A stretch of DNA of 64,000 nt from contig NZ_JSYP01000026.1 of NCBI RefSeq assembly GCF_000813005.1, positions 62,001 through 126,000 on the forward strand, written 5' to 3'. Below the pieces are notes generated by a model. That model was not told where the DNA came from. It worked only from the letters and a program-made list of their open reading frames with translations, and searched no databases. The DNA is from Flavobacterium sp. KMS. Lineage in GTDB: Bacteria; Bacteroidota; Bacteroidia; Flavobacteriales; Flavobacteriaceae. The position numbers were made by a program, and so were the translations under genes. Below are positions 9,179 to 18,335 of the stretch, in pieces; the first letter of the stretch is position 1; each line of letters starts with the position of its first letter.

Positions 9179-9631
9179 TTAAAAAGATTTTATCGAATGA
9201 ACTACAATTCCCCAAATTAAAAGTTCATTTTCGGCTGTCACTTTTATAGGTTCGTAATCTTCGTTTTCGGCGATAAGCCAAACAATATCTTTTTCTATTT
9301 TAATGCGTTTTACAGTGAATTTACCATCGACTTGGCAAACTGCAATTTTGTTATTTTGGGGTTCTAAACTTTTATCAATAATCAACAAATCACCATCATT
9401 TATCCCGACATCTTTCATGGAATGTCCTTTTACTTTGGCAAAAAAAGTAGTGTCTTTGTTTTTAATAAATTCTTTGTTGAGGTCTATCGTTAGCTCGATA
9501 AAATCATCGGCTGGAGATGGAAATCCCGCGCTAATTCCCACATCAAAAAAAGGAATTTCTAATTTTGATGAGTAATCCGGAATATAAAATTCTAGGGGTG
9601 TGTCGTCGTTATTTAAACTTCGTAATTTCAT
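9179..9631 (-). CDS. umuD: UmuD-like S24 peptidase (LexA family)
   Basis: The 150-residue protein is the self-cleaving accessory factor of the UmuC polymerase. It has the Ala-Gly cleavage site (Ala35-Gly36 in SAGFPSPADDF), the catalytic Ser71 in KGHSMKDVGI and the catalytic Lys108 in GKFTVKR. There is no N-terminal helix-turn-helix, so it is UmuD rather than LexA. It precedes umuC on the same strand. A promoter -7 element sits only 7 bp upstream of the ATG and a palindrome lies just behind it, which suggests a nearly leaderless, repressor-controlled mRNA. Confidence 0.92.
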   Translation of the reverse strand: MKLRSLNNDDTPLEFYIPDYSSKLEIPFFDVGISAGFPSPADDFIELTIDLNKEFIKNKDTTFFAKVKGHSMKDVGINDGDLLIIDKSLEPQNNKIAVCQVDGKFTVKRIKIEKDIVWLIAENEDYEPIKVTAENELLIWGIVVHSIKSF

Positions 9632-9638
9632 AGTTTCA

Positions 9639-9683
9639 CAAAATTACGGAAGTTATATTTTCGCTGTTAGTATTTAACACTAA
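9639..9683 (-). promoter_or_regulatory. umuD promoter and palindromic candidate operator
   Basis: On the minus strand, TAATTTTG (9639-9646) matches the TAnnTTTG -7 element. Upstream at 9667-9683 is the interrupted palindrome TTAGT-N7-ACTAA, which would overlap the -33 region. This arrangement fits a damage-inducible repressor site. The regulator is not identified in this window. Confidence 0.55.
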
Positions 9684-9706
9684 ATAGTTATCAACGATAC
9701 CGATCT

Positions 9707-10324
9707 TTAATTATTTGGAGATGTTTTCTTGCTTAATCTTCTTCGGAATTTATGATACGTATTATGGTATTTATTATGACTTGGATATTTACGATATGAA
9801 GTAAGATTATTAAATATCAAAGCTATAATAAGCAATACTGTAACTCCTGTTAATACTGGTGAGATAACATACCAATATCCCAGATCTTTTATCTGGCTGG
9901 AACCTGTAACTGCGATAAGTGCAGTTGCTCCTCCTGGTGGATGTAATGTTTTGGTTACTTGCATACAAACAATAGAAAGTGATACTGCCAATGGTGCTGT
10001 AATCCAGATAATATCTGGCGCTAGTTGTTGTACTGTTACTCCTATAATTGCCGAAATAACATGTCCTCCTACAAGGTTACGAGGTTGTGAGAACGGACTT
10101 CTAACTTCTCCATAAACCAAAACACTCGAAGCTCCAAACGAACCAATTAAGTACACTAAATCTGAACCTGTAAAATGTTGGGTTTGGGTATAAGCAATCA
10201 ATCCGATACCTACAAATGAGCCTAAGAATGACCAGAATATCTCTTTAGAATTAACTAAAGTTTCTTTGTAAAGTATATATCTTGTTTTGCGGTAGCTTCT
10301 TTTTATTTTGGTAACACCTCCCAT
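9707..10324 (-). CDS. HPP family integral membrane protein
   Basis: This 205-residue protein has about four to five hydrophobic segments and the family signature TKTLHPPGGATALIAV in the middle. HPP proteins are poorly characterised membrane proteins; some plant and cyanobacterial members transport nitrite across membranes. The gene is 8 bp downstream of the ClC channel gene on the same strand, so the two are probably co-transcribed and may act in anion movement. That functional link is inference. Confidence 0.85.
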   Translation of the reverse strand: MGGVTKIKRSYRKTRYILYKETLVNSKEIFWSFLGSFVGIGLIAYTQTQHFTGSDLVYLIGSFGASSVLVYGEVRSPFSQPRNLVGGHVISAIIGVTVQQLAPDIIWITAPLAVSLSIVCMQVTKTLHPPGGATALIAVTGSSQIKDLGYWYVISPVLTGVTVLLIIALIFNNLTSYRKYPSHNKYHNTYHKFRRRLSKKTSPNN

Positions 10325-10332
10325 AAATTATT

Positions 10333-11610
10333 TTATTTTGATATGCTTGGTAAAAATGTATAAACTGTATGCGGATAAATCATTTTTGCTGTGTACTTAG
10401 AAATCAAGCAAACAACTAAGATTGGCAAAAATAAAGTGTAATCATTCGTTAGTCCGCAAACTAAGAATATTGCTGTAAATGGCGCATGAATACTAGCGCT
10501 TAAAACAGCTGCCATACCAATTACCATAAAGTTTAACGGAATTACTTGTGCATTAAAAAACGTATTTAAAACTGATGCCAAAAGCAATCCCAAAAATGCC
10601 CCTATAAAAAGACTTGGTGCAAAAACACCTCCGTCACCACCAGAAGCCAATGTTATAGAAGTTACAATAGGTTTTAAAAGTAAAATCCCGATAAAGGTGA
10701 AAGTTAATGTAAGCGTTAACGGAATTGCCGAATTTGTAAAAATTCCATTTATTGCATGATATCCTTCTCCGTAAAGTTGTGGAAATATAAATAAGGAAAC
10801 ACTAAGAACAATTGAACCTAAAATGATTTTATAATAATGTGTTTCTATCTTAGAGAACTGACCTTTAAAAAACAAAACACAACGAGTTAAATAAACCGAA
10901 TTTATTCCTGCTAGAATACCTAAAAGAATAAAATACGGAATCGCCTTTAAGTGCCAAGTTGTAATATTTACAGCAAATAATGGTCCTTCGTTTAAAATTG
11001 TAATTAACCCGAAAGCAATAGAAACTGCAATTAAATTGGAGATTATAAAAGCTCGTGTTACTTTTCTTGAAATTACTTCGATTGCAAATAAAATCCCCGC
11101 AATTGGACTGCTAAATAATGCCGTAACTCCTGCCGCAACTCCTGCGCAAATTAATTCGGTTTTATATTGGCGAAAGATATTTTCTTTTTGTTGTGCTACC
11201 GAACCAATCGTTGCTGTTGCTACAACGGTAGAAACTTCGATTCCTGTAGAACCTCCAAAAATAACCGTCAATAAGCCATTAATAAAATGCGATGGAATTT
11301 TATAATTAGGCAAGTTTTTAGATTTCGATTGGGTACTTTCAAAAACTTCTTTGATCCCTTTATTTTCTTTTTTCTTGAATAAATACTGACGCAAGAAATA
11401 AATTACTGAAAGTCCGAAAACAGGGAAAATCACATAAAAAATCGGATTTACCGTAGCTTGGTGAAAAAATATTTCTTCGTAGTACTCCGTTATTTTCTTG
11501 AGAGAAATTCCTAAAAATGCCGAGAGAAAACCAATTAAAACAGAAACAATAACTAATTTTCGAAATTTAATAAATTGATGATTCTTTTTGATTTGCGCCG
11601 TTTTGTTCAT
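10333..11610 (-). CDS. ClC-type chloride channel or chloride/proton antiporter
   Basis: About 425 residues with ten or more hydrophobic segments. The ClC pore motifs are visible but degenerate: GGSTGIEVST replaces the usual GREGP filter, keeping the gating-position Glu, and SGGDGGVFAPSLFIGAFLG matches the GxFxP motif near the C-terminus. There is no CBS domain. I chose the ATG at 11610 (MNKTAQIKK); an in-frame GTG at 11634 would add eight residues but has a weaker leader. It likely forms an operon with the HPP gene that follows. Confidence 0.88.
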   Translation of the reverse strand: MNKTAQIKKNHQFIKFRKLVIVSVLIGFLSAFLGISLKKITEYYEEIFFHQATVNPIFYVIFPVFGLSVIYFLRQYLFKKKENKGIKEVFESTQSKSKNLPNYKIPSHFINGLLTVIFGGSTGIEVSTVVATATIGSVAQQKENIFRQYKTELICAGVAAGVTALFSSPIAGILFAIEVISRKVTRAFIISNLIAVSIAFGLITILNEGPLFAVNITTWHLKAIPYFILLGILAGINSVYLTRCVLFFKGQFSKIETHYYKIILGSIVLSVSLFIFPQLYGEGYHAINGIFTNSAIPLTLTLTFTFIGILLLKPIVTSITLASGGDGGVFAPSLFIGAFLGLLLASVLNTFFNAQVIPLNFMVIGMAAVLSASIHAPFTAIFLVCGLTNDYTLFLPILVVCLISKYTAKMIYPHTVYTFLPSISK

Positions 11611-11727
11611 CAGAAGTTTGAAGTTTAAACTCACTTTTTATAAGTGGTTTGCAAATTTAGAGAAACAGAACCATATTCGATTTAAAACATACGAATATTG
11701 CATTTTTTTAACAGTAAAGTAAGAAAA

Positions 11728-12117
11728 TTACCTTTCATAAAATTCTAACGGTAAATCATCTGGGTCAGCGATAAAAGTAAATCTTTTTTGGGTAGTTTCG
11801 TCAATTCGTATTGCTTCATAAGCGACATTCTTTGATGCTAAAAATGCAATTGTTTCGTCTAGATCAGACACCTCAAAAGCTAAATGTCGTAAGCCTGCTC
11901 CTTCTGGTCGGGAAGTTCTTGCTGGCGGATTTGGGAACGAAAATAACTCGACAATATACTCTCCATTTAATGCCAAATCAAGTTTATACGACTGGCGTTC
12001 TTCGCGGTAAATTTCTCTGATTATAGTTAAACCCATAATCTCGGTATAAAACAATTTGGACTTATTATAATCACTACAAATAATAGCAATATGATGTACT
12101 TTATTTAATGAAAGCAT
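11728..12117 (-). CDS. VOC-family glyoxalase-like protein (YaeR/GloA2 type)
   Basis: This 129-residue protein has two beta-alpha-beta-beta-beta units typical of vicinal oxygen chelate enzymes. HHIAIICSDY opens the first unit, ELFSFPNPPARTSRPEGAGLRHLAFEVSD joins them (in pieces), and the end is DPDDLPLEFYE. The order and spacing closely match Escherichia coli YaeR, whose substrate is uncertain. Metal ligands would be His9, Glu56, His76 and Glu126 by position. The start codon overlaps the stop codon of the upstream acetyltransferase gene by one base, so the pair is translationally coupled. Confidence 0.88.
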   Translation of the reverse strand: MLSLNKVHHIAIICSDYNKSKLFYTEIMGLTIIREIYREERQSYKLDLALNGEYIVELFSFPNPPARTSRPEGAGLRHLAFEVSDLDETIAFLASKNVAYEAIRIDETTQKRFTFIADPDDLPLEFYER

Positions 12118-12692
12118 TATTTATTATTTTCTGATTCTTGATTTAATTTTCGGATAACTTTTGCCGGATTCCCAACTGCAAGCGAATTATCAGGAATATC
12201 TTTTGTTACAACCGATCCTGCTCCTATTACGCAACCTTTCCCAATGGTTACTCCTGGGCAAATTACGGAGTTCCCTCCAATCCAGCAGTCATCTCCTATA
12301 GAAATTGGCAACGCATTTTCGAGTGTTTTTCTTAATTCTGCGTCAAGCGGATGTGTAGCCGTATAAATTTGAACATTGGGTGCAAAAAATACATTCGACC
12401 CTATAGTTACCGGAGCACAATCCAGAACAACACAATTTACATTAAAGTAAACATTATCGCCACAAGTAATATTGTATCCATAATCGCAATGAAACGGTGG
12501 TTCTATATAAAAACTCTTGCCTGTATTGGGGATTAATTCTTCTAAAATTAGTTTGGCTTTTTTAGTCAAACGGTATTCTGTTACATTTAAACGATGCAGC
12601 AAATTTTTAGCTCTTCTACGATCTTTTACTAAAATTGAATCACCAGCTAAGTAGTAATCTCCTGCAATCATTTTTTCTTTTTCAGTTTTCAT
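12117..12692 (-). CDS. maa: Sugar O-acetyltransferase (maltose/galactoside acetyltransferase family)
   Basis: This 191-residue enzyme transfers acetyl from acetyl-CoA to a sugar hydroxyl. Its N-terminal segment MKTEKEKMIAGDYYLAGDS is the maltose acetyltransferase (Mac) domain. After it come hexapeptide repeats forming a left-handed beta helix, including IYTATHPLD with the catalytic His, DDCWIGGNSVICPGVTIG and SVVTKDIPDNSLAVGNPAKV. Its length matches Maa. It is the upstream member of a coupled pair with the YaeR-like gene and is 8 bp downstream of the YciI-like gene. Confidence 0.9.
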   Translation of the reverse strand: MKTEKEKMIAGDYYLAGDSILVKDRRRAKNLLHRLNVTEYRLTKKAKLILEELIPNTGKSFYIEPPFHCDYGYNITCGDNVYFNVNCVVLDCAPVTIGSNVFFAPNVQIYTATHPLDAELRKTLENALPISIGDDCWIGGNSVICPGVTIGKGCVIGAGSVVTKDIPDNSLAVGNPAKVIRKLNQESENNK

Positions 12693-12700
12693 AAATAGTA

Positions 12701-13159
12701 TTACATTTTTTTCTTGGCGATTTTTTCATGAATCTTTAATGTTTCCTGCAAAGCTGCAGTTGCGTACCAAGGTATTAATTCGGCTTCAAGCAAATTTGCA
12801 TTTATTGCGGGATCTGTTGCTACAAGTGCTTTTGCCTCTTCAATAGTTGCTACATTAAAAATATAAATCCCTCTATAATTTTTATCGTTCTTCATAAAAG
12901 GTCCAGCTACAACTAATTTTCCTTCTTTGGCTAATTTGCCAATATTAGCCATATGCCCTTCAAATAATTTCTTGGTTTCTTCTTTTGAAGCTGTTGTATT
13001 TGTTCCAGATTTTAAAAGACAGAATACATATTTCTTCATTCCGTAATCGTCCGCATTTAGAGATTTTGCTAAATTCTCATCAAACTTAACTTCTGTTTCC
13101 TGCGAAAATACGATAACATTCATAAATAAAAACACGAGTAATACTATTGCTTTTTTCAT
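12701..13159 (-). CDS. Exported YciI-like domain protein
   Basis: The 152-residue product has a signal peptide (AIVLLVFLFMNVIVFSQ). The mature part contains a YciI-type ferredoxin fold: KYVFCLLKSG, then GHMANIGKLAKEGKLVVAGPF, then GIYIFNVATIEEAKALVATDP with the conserved DPA step. YciI proteins are small and have no settled enzyme activity. It is 8 bp downstream of the DinB-family gene and 8 bp upstream of the acetyltransferase gene, so four genes from 13635 to 11728 probably form one transcript. Confidence 0.82.
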   Translation of the reverse strand: MKKAIVLLVFLFMNVIVFSQETEVKFDENLAKSLNADDYGMKKYVFCLLKSGTNTTASKEETKKLFEGHMANIGKLAKEGKLVVAGPFMKNDKNYRGIYIFNVATIEEAKALVATDPAINANLLEAELIPWYATAALQETLKIHEKIAKKKM

Positions 13160-13167
13160 AAAGTGGA

Positions 13168-13635
13168 TTATAACGTTTTGAGCATTTTTTTAAGAATAAC
13201 AATTTGACCTAAATGATAAACGTCATGCTGAATGATTCCATGAATATGTTCGTAATAGGTATGATTATTATTGACATATATTTTATCTAAATCGGCATCA
13301 TCAAAATCATCTAAAAATGAATTCCATAATTCTTGCGATTTTGCCAGACTTTGAAGTGATTGCTCCCAAGCTGCTTCAGATGAATCTAAAATAGGTACAA
13401 AATAATTATGATCAGGAGTAGTGACAGTTTCTCCCTGAACGCGTCTTAAAATGTTTCTTCTCCATTGTATAAGATGATTGACAATTTCCCAAATCGTATT
13501 TAAATTAGGATTTATTTTCCTGTATGCCTGATCTGCACTTACATCTTTTAATGTATTTGCTAAATTAACTTCTAGCCAAGGATTTCCATTATAAATAGAC
13601 TGATATAGATTTGAAATTCTTTTATTTTCTGACAT
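13168..13635 (-). CDS. DinB-family protein (four-helix metalloprotein)
   Basis: The 155-residue product has the DinB/YfiT arrangement with three metal-binding His positions in helices: NHLIQWRRNIL in helix 2 and HDVYHLGQIVILKK in the last helix. Some members are thiol-dependent S-transferases; others have no known function. It is the first gene of the four-gene set running leftward and is divergent from the TonB receptor gene. Confidence 0.85.
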   Translation of the reverse strand: MSENKRISNLYQSIYNGNPWLEVNLANTLKDVSADQAYRKINPNLNTIWEIVNHLIQWRRNILRRVQGETVTTPDHNYFVPILDSSEAAWEQSLQSLAKSQELWNSFLDDFDDADLDKIYVNNNHTYYEHIHGIIQHDVYHLGQIVILKKMLKTL

Positions 13636-13747
13636 AATAAATCGTTTTTTGAAATACAGAAGCTAAGATACAAATAAGTATTTTACAACTCATCCTCAAA
13701 ATTCTACAATTGGGTTACTTAATATTTTAATGTTAAAATTAACAAAA

Positions 13748-13755
13748 TATATTTG
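13748..13755 (+). promoter_or_regulatory. -7 element of the TonB receptor gene
   Basis: TATATTTG matches TAnnTTTG and lies 20 bp upstream of the receptor ATG at 13776. A clear -33 partner was not seen. Confidence 0.55.
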
Positions 13756-13775
13756 TCTCATCAAAATCAAAAAAC

Positions 13776-15983
13776 ATGAAAACCAAGTGTCTAGAATTAA
13801 ATAAAAACGGAATAGGATTAAAAACCAAATCCCTTTTTACAATCTTATTTTTAGTAATAAGTTCAGTTATTTTTGCCCAAAATACACTTTCGGGAAAAGT
13901 AGTTGACGGAAAAGGAAAGCCAATCGCTGGGGCAAACATATATATAGATGGTACTTACGATGGTGCTACAAGTGCCGAAAATGGAGAGTTTTCATTTACA
14001 ACCGAAACTTCAGGAAATCAAATATTAATAGTAAGTTTTTTAATTTATGAAACTTCAACTACATCAATAGATCCTGCCAATTTTAAAAATCAGACTATAA
14101 AACTAAAGGAAAACGTAAATTCATTAGACGCCGTTGTTATTACTGCCGGAACTATGGAGTCTGGCGATAAAGCCAGGGTATCGGTTTTAAAACCTCTGGA
14201 CATTGTTACCACTGCTGGTTCTGCCGGAAATATTATTGCTGCTCTACAAACCTTACCAGGAACTCAAAGTGTGGGCGAAGATGGGCGTTTATTCGTTCGT
14301 GGTGGGGAAGCCAACGAAACACAAACATTTGTTGATGGTATTAGAGTTTCTCAGCCTTATGGCGCAACGGTTCAGAACTTACCTACTCGTGGTCGTTTTT
14401 CTCCTTTCTTATTTAGCGGAATTGCTTTTTCTACAGGAGGTTATTCGGCTGAATATGGCGAAGCTTTATCTAGTGTATTATTACTAAATACTCAGGATGA
14501 ACCTGACCAAAATAAAACAGACATCGCTATGATGACTGTAGGATTGGGTGTTGGACACACAAAAAAATGGGATAAAAGCTCTTTAAGCGTAAATGTGAGC
14601 TATATTAACCTGGCTCCTTATCAGGCGGTTATAAAACAAGATGTTGATTGGAACCAACCCTATCAATCTATATCTGGAGAAAGTGTATATCGTTATCATT
14701 TTGCCAACGGAACCCTGAAATTATATGCTGCTTTTGATACCGAAAAAATCGACCTTAATCAGAAAAACATAAACTTTGAAGATAAAATAAGAGTCAATTT
14801 AGTAAACAACAACTTTTACTTAAACACGGTTTATAACGGAACATTTGGTAGCAACTGGCAAATTACTTCGGGATTGAGTTACGGATATAGCAACAATAAA
14901 AAAGATATTGATATTGATCATTTAAACGATGATGAAAATGCTGCTCATCTTAAATTAAAATTAAAAAAGAGTCTTTCTAACAGAGTGAAACTATCCTTTG
15001 GAGCTGATTATTTTATTACTAAATACCGTGAAGATTTTGAGGATAATGTAACGCCTACAATTACTAATGGTTACGACTCTAACATTGCTGCCATTTATGC
15101 CGAAACGGAGGTTTCTTTTTCTAGTAAACTAGCGGCAAAAGTAGGTCTTAGAGCTTCTAATAATAGTTTACTTGACGAAACAGCATTAGCACCAAGAGTT
15201 TCATTGGGATACAAAGTAGCAAAGAACAGTCAGTTTTCAATCGCTTATGGAGACTTTACACAAACTCCTGTTGTTGATTACATCAAATACTCAAAATACC
15301 ACCAGTTTGAAAGCGAAAAAGCAGCGCATTATATCTTAAACTTTCAATACAACAAAACGGGACGCACTTTTAGAGCCGAAGCCTACTATAAAGATTACAG
15401 CAATCTGGTAAAATACGACACGCAAAACATTCAATACAATTCGGTTTTTAATAACAATGGTTCTGGTTATGCTAAAGGAATCGATATATTCTGGAGAGAT
15501 AGTAAATTATACAAAAATCTGGAATACTGGATTTCCTACTCCTACATTGATACCAAAAGAGATTATAAAAATTTCCCAACTAGTGTAACTCCCGATTTTG
15601 TTGCCGACCAAAACTTATCGGTTGTAACTAAATATTTTATTACCGATTGGAAATCGCAAGTTGGCTTAACAAATAGTTTTAGCACAGGAAGACCTTACAA
15701 CAACCCAAATGAAACAAAATTCATGAACGGAAAAACAAAATCATATAATAGTTTAAGTCTTAGCTGGGCGTATTTATTAACCACTCAAAAGATTTTATAC
15801 TTCTCAGTTTCGAATGTATTAGGAACTCAAAATGTATTTGGATACGATTATGCCAAAAATCCCGATGCAACCGGAGTTTATAACCGACAAGCCGTAACGC
15901 CTACAGCAGACCGTTTTTTCTTTATTGGTTTCTTCTGGACTATTAGTGATAATAAAAATGAGAATCAGTTGAAGAATCTTTAG
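13776..15983 (+). CDS. TonB-dependent outer-membrane receptor
   Basis: The 735-residue receptor has a signal peptide ending near residue 35 (VISSVIFAQ). A carboxypeptidase-regulatory-like beta domain (LSGKVVDGKGKPIAGANIYI) covers about 37-115. The plug domain (LPGTQSVGEDGRLFVRGGEA, then FVDGIRV) covers about 135-240, and the rest is a 22-strand barrel ending in Trp-Thr-Ile and a charged tail. No TonB box is obvious and no SusD partner is adjacent, so the substrate may be a siderophore, metal or small organic molecule and cannot be named. It is about 330 bp upstream of the TPR-like protein and LytS/LytTR genes, which may belong to the same functional group. Confidence 0.9.
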   Translation: MKTKCLELNKNGIGLKTKSLFTILFLVISSVIFAQNTLSGKVVDGKGKPIAGANIYIDGTYDGATSAENGEFSFTTETSGNQILIVSFLIYETSTTSIDPANFKNQTIKLKENVNSLDAVVITAGTMESGDKARVSVLKPLDIVTTAGSAGNIIAALQTLPGTQSVGEDGRLFVRGGEANETQTFVDGIRVSQPYGATVQNLPTRGRFSPFLFSGIAFSTGGYSAEYGEALSSVLLLNTQDEPDQNKTDIAMMTVGLGVGHTKKWDKSSLSVNVSYINLAPYQAVIKQDVDWNQPYQSISGESVYRYHFANGTLKLYAAFDTEKIDLNQKNINFEDKIRVNLVNNNFYLNTVYNGTFGSNWQITSGLSYGYSNNKKDIDIDHLNDDENAAHLKLKLKKSLSNRVKLSFGADYFITKYREDFEDNVTPTITNGYDSNIAAIYAETEVSFSSKLAAKVGLRASNNSLLDETALAPRVSLGYKVAKNSQFSIAYGDFTQTPVVDYIKYSKYHQFESEKAAHYILNFQYNKTGRTFRAEAYYKDYSNLVKYDTQNIQYNSVFNNNGSGYAKGIDIFWRDSKLYKNLEYWISYSYIDTKRDYKNFPTSVTPDFVADQNLSVVTKYFITDWKSQVGLTNSFSTGRPYNNPNETKFMNGKTKSYNSLSLSWAYLLTTQKILYFSVSNVLGTQNVFGYDYAKNPDATGVYNRQAVTPTADRFFFIGFFWTISDNKNENQLKNL

Positions 15984-15989
15984 AGGAAA

Positions 15990-16190
15990 GGTACTGAGGT
16001 TCTGAGTGACAAAGGTTCAAAGGTTTTACCAATATTGTGTAGAAGAGGTCCTGAGAAACTAAGTGACTAAGTTTCTCAGAAGCTAAAAAACTTAGTACCT
16101 AAGAACCTTAGCCACTTAGAACCTTAAAGAAAACCTTTGAACCTTTGAACCTCTTTTAAAAAACCTTTGAACCTTCCTCAAACAACTCAT
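15990..16190. repeat. Cluster of ACCTTAG/ACCTTTGAACC-type intergenic repeats
   Basis: The gap 15984-16313 is dominated by low-diversity words: GAGGTTCTGAGTGAC, CTTAGTACCTAAGAACC, CCACTTAGAACCTTA and repeated AACCTTTGAACCT. Within it CTGAGAAACT at 16050-16059 pairs with AGTTTCTCAG at 16071-16080 to form a hairpin. The same words recur in many other gaps in this window. No gene is seen in the gap. Confidence 0.8.
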
Positions 16191-16313
16191 CCCTAAAAAT
16201 CAACAACTCAGTAACATAAAATTTAAAGAGAATAAATTCTATAATACTTTTGAAGTATAAATTAACAAACGTTTCAATCATCAAAAAATAACTAAACCTT
16301 AAAACAAGAAATC

Positions 16314-16934
16314 ATGACAAAATTTATTACCGCGATTACATTATTTATTTGCAGTTTTTTATCTGCTCAAACTCAATTTGAACAAGGAATGGGAAAAGCT
16401 TTTGGGCTTTGGAAAGAAGGAAAAAATACGGAAGCATCAGATTTATTTGAAAGAATTGCTGCTGCCGAAAAAACAAGTTGGTTGCCTAATTATTATGTTG
16501 CATTAGTAAATACAACATCGGCTTTTAAAACTCAAGATAAAACACAAATAGATTTGTTACTTACAAAAGCGCAAAATGCATTGAATATCGAAATGATAAA
16601 AGATCAAAACAATGCAGAACTTTATGTTTTACAAGCTTTAATTTACACTGCTTGGGTTGTAGCTGATCCTATGACTAACGGAATGAAATATTCGGCTAAA
16701 ACGATGGAAACATATAACAAAGCTGAAGCATTGGCTCCAGAGAATCCTAGAGTTGTTTTTGGTAAAGCCGATTTTCAATTGGGTGGTGCAAAATGGACAG
16801 GAGTTGACACGAAACCTTTGTGTGCTCAGGTTGAAAAAGCTATCGGACTTTTTGCTACTTTTAAACCTGAAACTCCTTTTTCTCCAAAATGGGGTTTAGA
16901 CAGAGCGCTTGAAGTTCAAAAAACTTGTAAATAA
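16314..16934 (+). CDS. Exported TPR-like protein, unknown function
   Basis: The 206-residue product has a signal peptide (FITAITLFICSFLSAQ) and a helical mature part with TPR-like helix pairs: FGLWKEGKNTEASDLFERI, NYYVALVNTTSAF, ELYVLQALIYTAW and PRVVFGKADFQLGGAKW. No enzymatic motif is visible. It is the first gene of a rightward group that continues with the LytS-type kinase, separated from it by a strong hairpin. A periplasmic role in the neighbouring signalling system is possible but not shown. Confidence 0.75.
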   Translation: MTKFITAITLFICSFLSAQTQFEQGMGKAFGLWKEGKNTEASDLFERIAAAEKTSWLPNYYVALVNTTSAFKTQDKTQIDLLLTKAQNALNIEMIKDQNNAELYVLQALIYTAWVVADPMTNGMKYSAKTMETYNKAEALAPENPRVVFGKADFQLGGAKWTGVDTKPLCAQVEKAIGLFATFKPETPFSPKWGLDRALEVQKTCK

Positions 16935-16944
16935 AATTTGTTAA

Positions 16945-16978
16945 GATCACTAATTATTTTCTAAAGTAATTAGTGATC
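16945..16978. other. Strong stem-loop between the TPR gene and the kinase gene
   Basis: GATCACTAATTA at 16945-16956 pairs with TAATTAGTGATC at 16967-16978. No T-run follows, so it is not a standard intrinsic terminator; it may be an mRNA stability or processing element, or a protein-binding site. Confidence 0.6.
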
Positions 16979-17000
16979 AATAACTCTAAAAAAGAAAATA

Positions 17001-18335
17001 ATGCATTTAAAACCACATATAATTAAAGCTTTATTCATTGGGACTGTAATTTTTTTAGTGTCTTTTTTAATCAAATTCATTTCGATTGGAACTGAAGTTT
17101 TTACTCCTGATTTATATATTTATTTTTTATGCTGCATGTTGTATAGCATTACATTATATATTGTTAATGCTTCCTTATTTGCTTTTTTAGACAAAGTTTT
17201 TAAAGCTGACCCTTATACACTAAAACGTATAATTATTGGTTTTGTAAGTTCTTTTTTTCTCTCTATAATCGCCATATTCTTTCTTCGTATTTTTCTAGAA
17301 GTTATCTTAGGAGGAAAACCTATAGCAGCTTTTTTGGCAAATGAAAACCCCACAGATTATATAGAAACTTCGATTATTACTTTTATTGTACTGCTTATTT
17401 TTCATGCATTACATTTCTATAAAGCATACAATGAGAATCGGGTTAAGGAACAAAAAATTATTGCAGGAACCGCTTCTGCAAAATTCGAAAGCTTAAAAAA
17501 CCAAATTGATCCACATTTTCTTTTTAATAGTTTAAATGTTCTAAGTTCATTAATAGAAGAAAATCCAGATAATGCACAACGTTTTACAACCTCATTATCT
17601 AAAATTTATCGTTACGTTTTAGAACAAAAAGACAAAGAACTGGTATCGGTAGATGATGAATTGGCTTTTGCAAAAACGTATATGAATTTATTAAAAATGC
17701 GTTTTGAGAATAGTTTATTTTATGAACTACCAACTAAAGATATTAATCCAGAAGCAAAAGTAGTTCCGCTATCCTTACAACTTTTACTAGAAAACACGGT
17801 AAAACATAATGTGGTAAGTGAACAGAGACCGTTACATATCCGAATATTCATTGAGAAAGATTATTTAGTCGTTCAAAATGATTTTCAAAAGAAAGAAGTA
17901 TTACAAGATCGCCAAGGTGTAGGATTGCAAAATATTGTAAACCGCTACGGCATTATTACCAATCGAAAAGTATTGATTGAGCAAAATGCAGCAACATTTA
18001 CCGTTAGAATACCAATTTTAACAAAACAAATTACTGTTATGGAAACAACATCCGATTATAGCGAAAATAGTGCTTATTACAGAGCCAAAAAAAGAGTGGA
18101 ACAACTTAAAGGTTTTTATGGAAACTTGATTTCCTATTGTTGTGTAATTCCATTTCTAATTTTTATAAACTTACAATTTTCACCAGGATTTCAATGGTTT
18201 TGGTTCTCTGCCTTAGGTTGGGGATTTGGATTACTTATGCATGCTTTTAAAGTATTTGGATATAGTACTAATTGGGAAGAAAGAAAAATTCAGGAGATTC
18301 TAAGAAAACAAGAGAATAAACAAAACTGGAAATAA
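17001..18335 (+). CDS. LytS-family sensor histidine kinase with C-terminal 2TM domain
   Basis: The 444-residue protein has about four N-terminal membrane helices (near 10-30, 38-60, 77-100 and 123-142). A His-kinase domain of the LytS type follows, with the phospho-acceptor His172 in QIDPHFLFNSLNVL. The ATP-binding part has LLLENTVKHNV and GVGLQNIVNRYG. Unusually, an extra 2TM domain is attached at about 348-435: YYRAKKRVEQLKGFYGNL, two hydrophobic helices, then NWEERKIQEIL. Two free 2TM proteins and the LytTR regulator follow; the next start codon overlaps this stop codon by one base. Confidence 0.92.
   Translation: MHLKPHIIKALFIGTVIFLVSFLIKFISIGTEVFTPDLYIYFLCCMLYSITLYIVNASLFAFLDKVFKADPYTLKRIIIGFVSSFFLSIIAIFFLRIFLEVILGGKPIAAFLANENPTDYIETSIITFIVLLIFHALHFYKAYNENRVKEQKIIAGTASAKFESLKNQIDPHFLFNSLNVLSSLIEENPDNAQRFTTSLSKIYRYVLEQKDKELVSVDDELAFAKTYMNLLKMRFENSLFYELPTKDINPEAKVVPLSLQLLLENTVKHNVVSEQRPLHIRIFIEKDYLVVQNDFQKKEVLQDRQGVGLQNIVNRYGIITNRKVLIEQNAATFTVRIPILTKQITVMETTSDYSENSAYYRAKKRVEQLKGFYGNLISYCCVIPFLIFINLQFSPGFQWFWFSALGWGFGLLMHAFKVFGYSTNWEERKIQEILRKQENKQNWK

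Noticed and set aside
15984-16313. Small RNA gene in the repeat cluster after the TonB receptor
   Set aside because: Only a hairpin of repeat words is seen; no promoter or terminator frames it.
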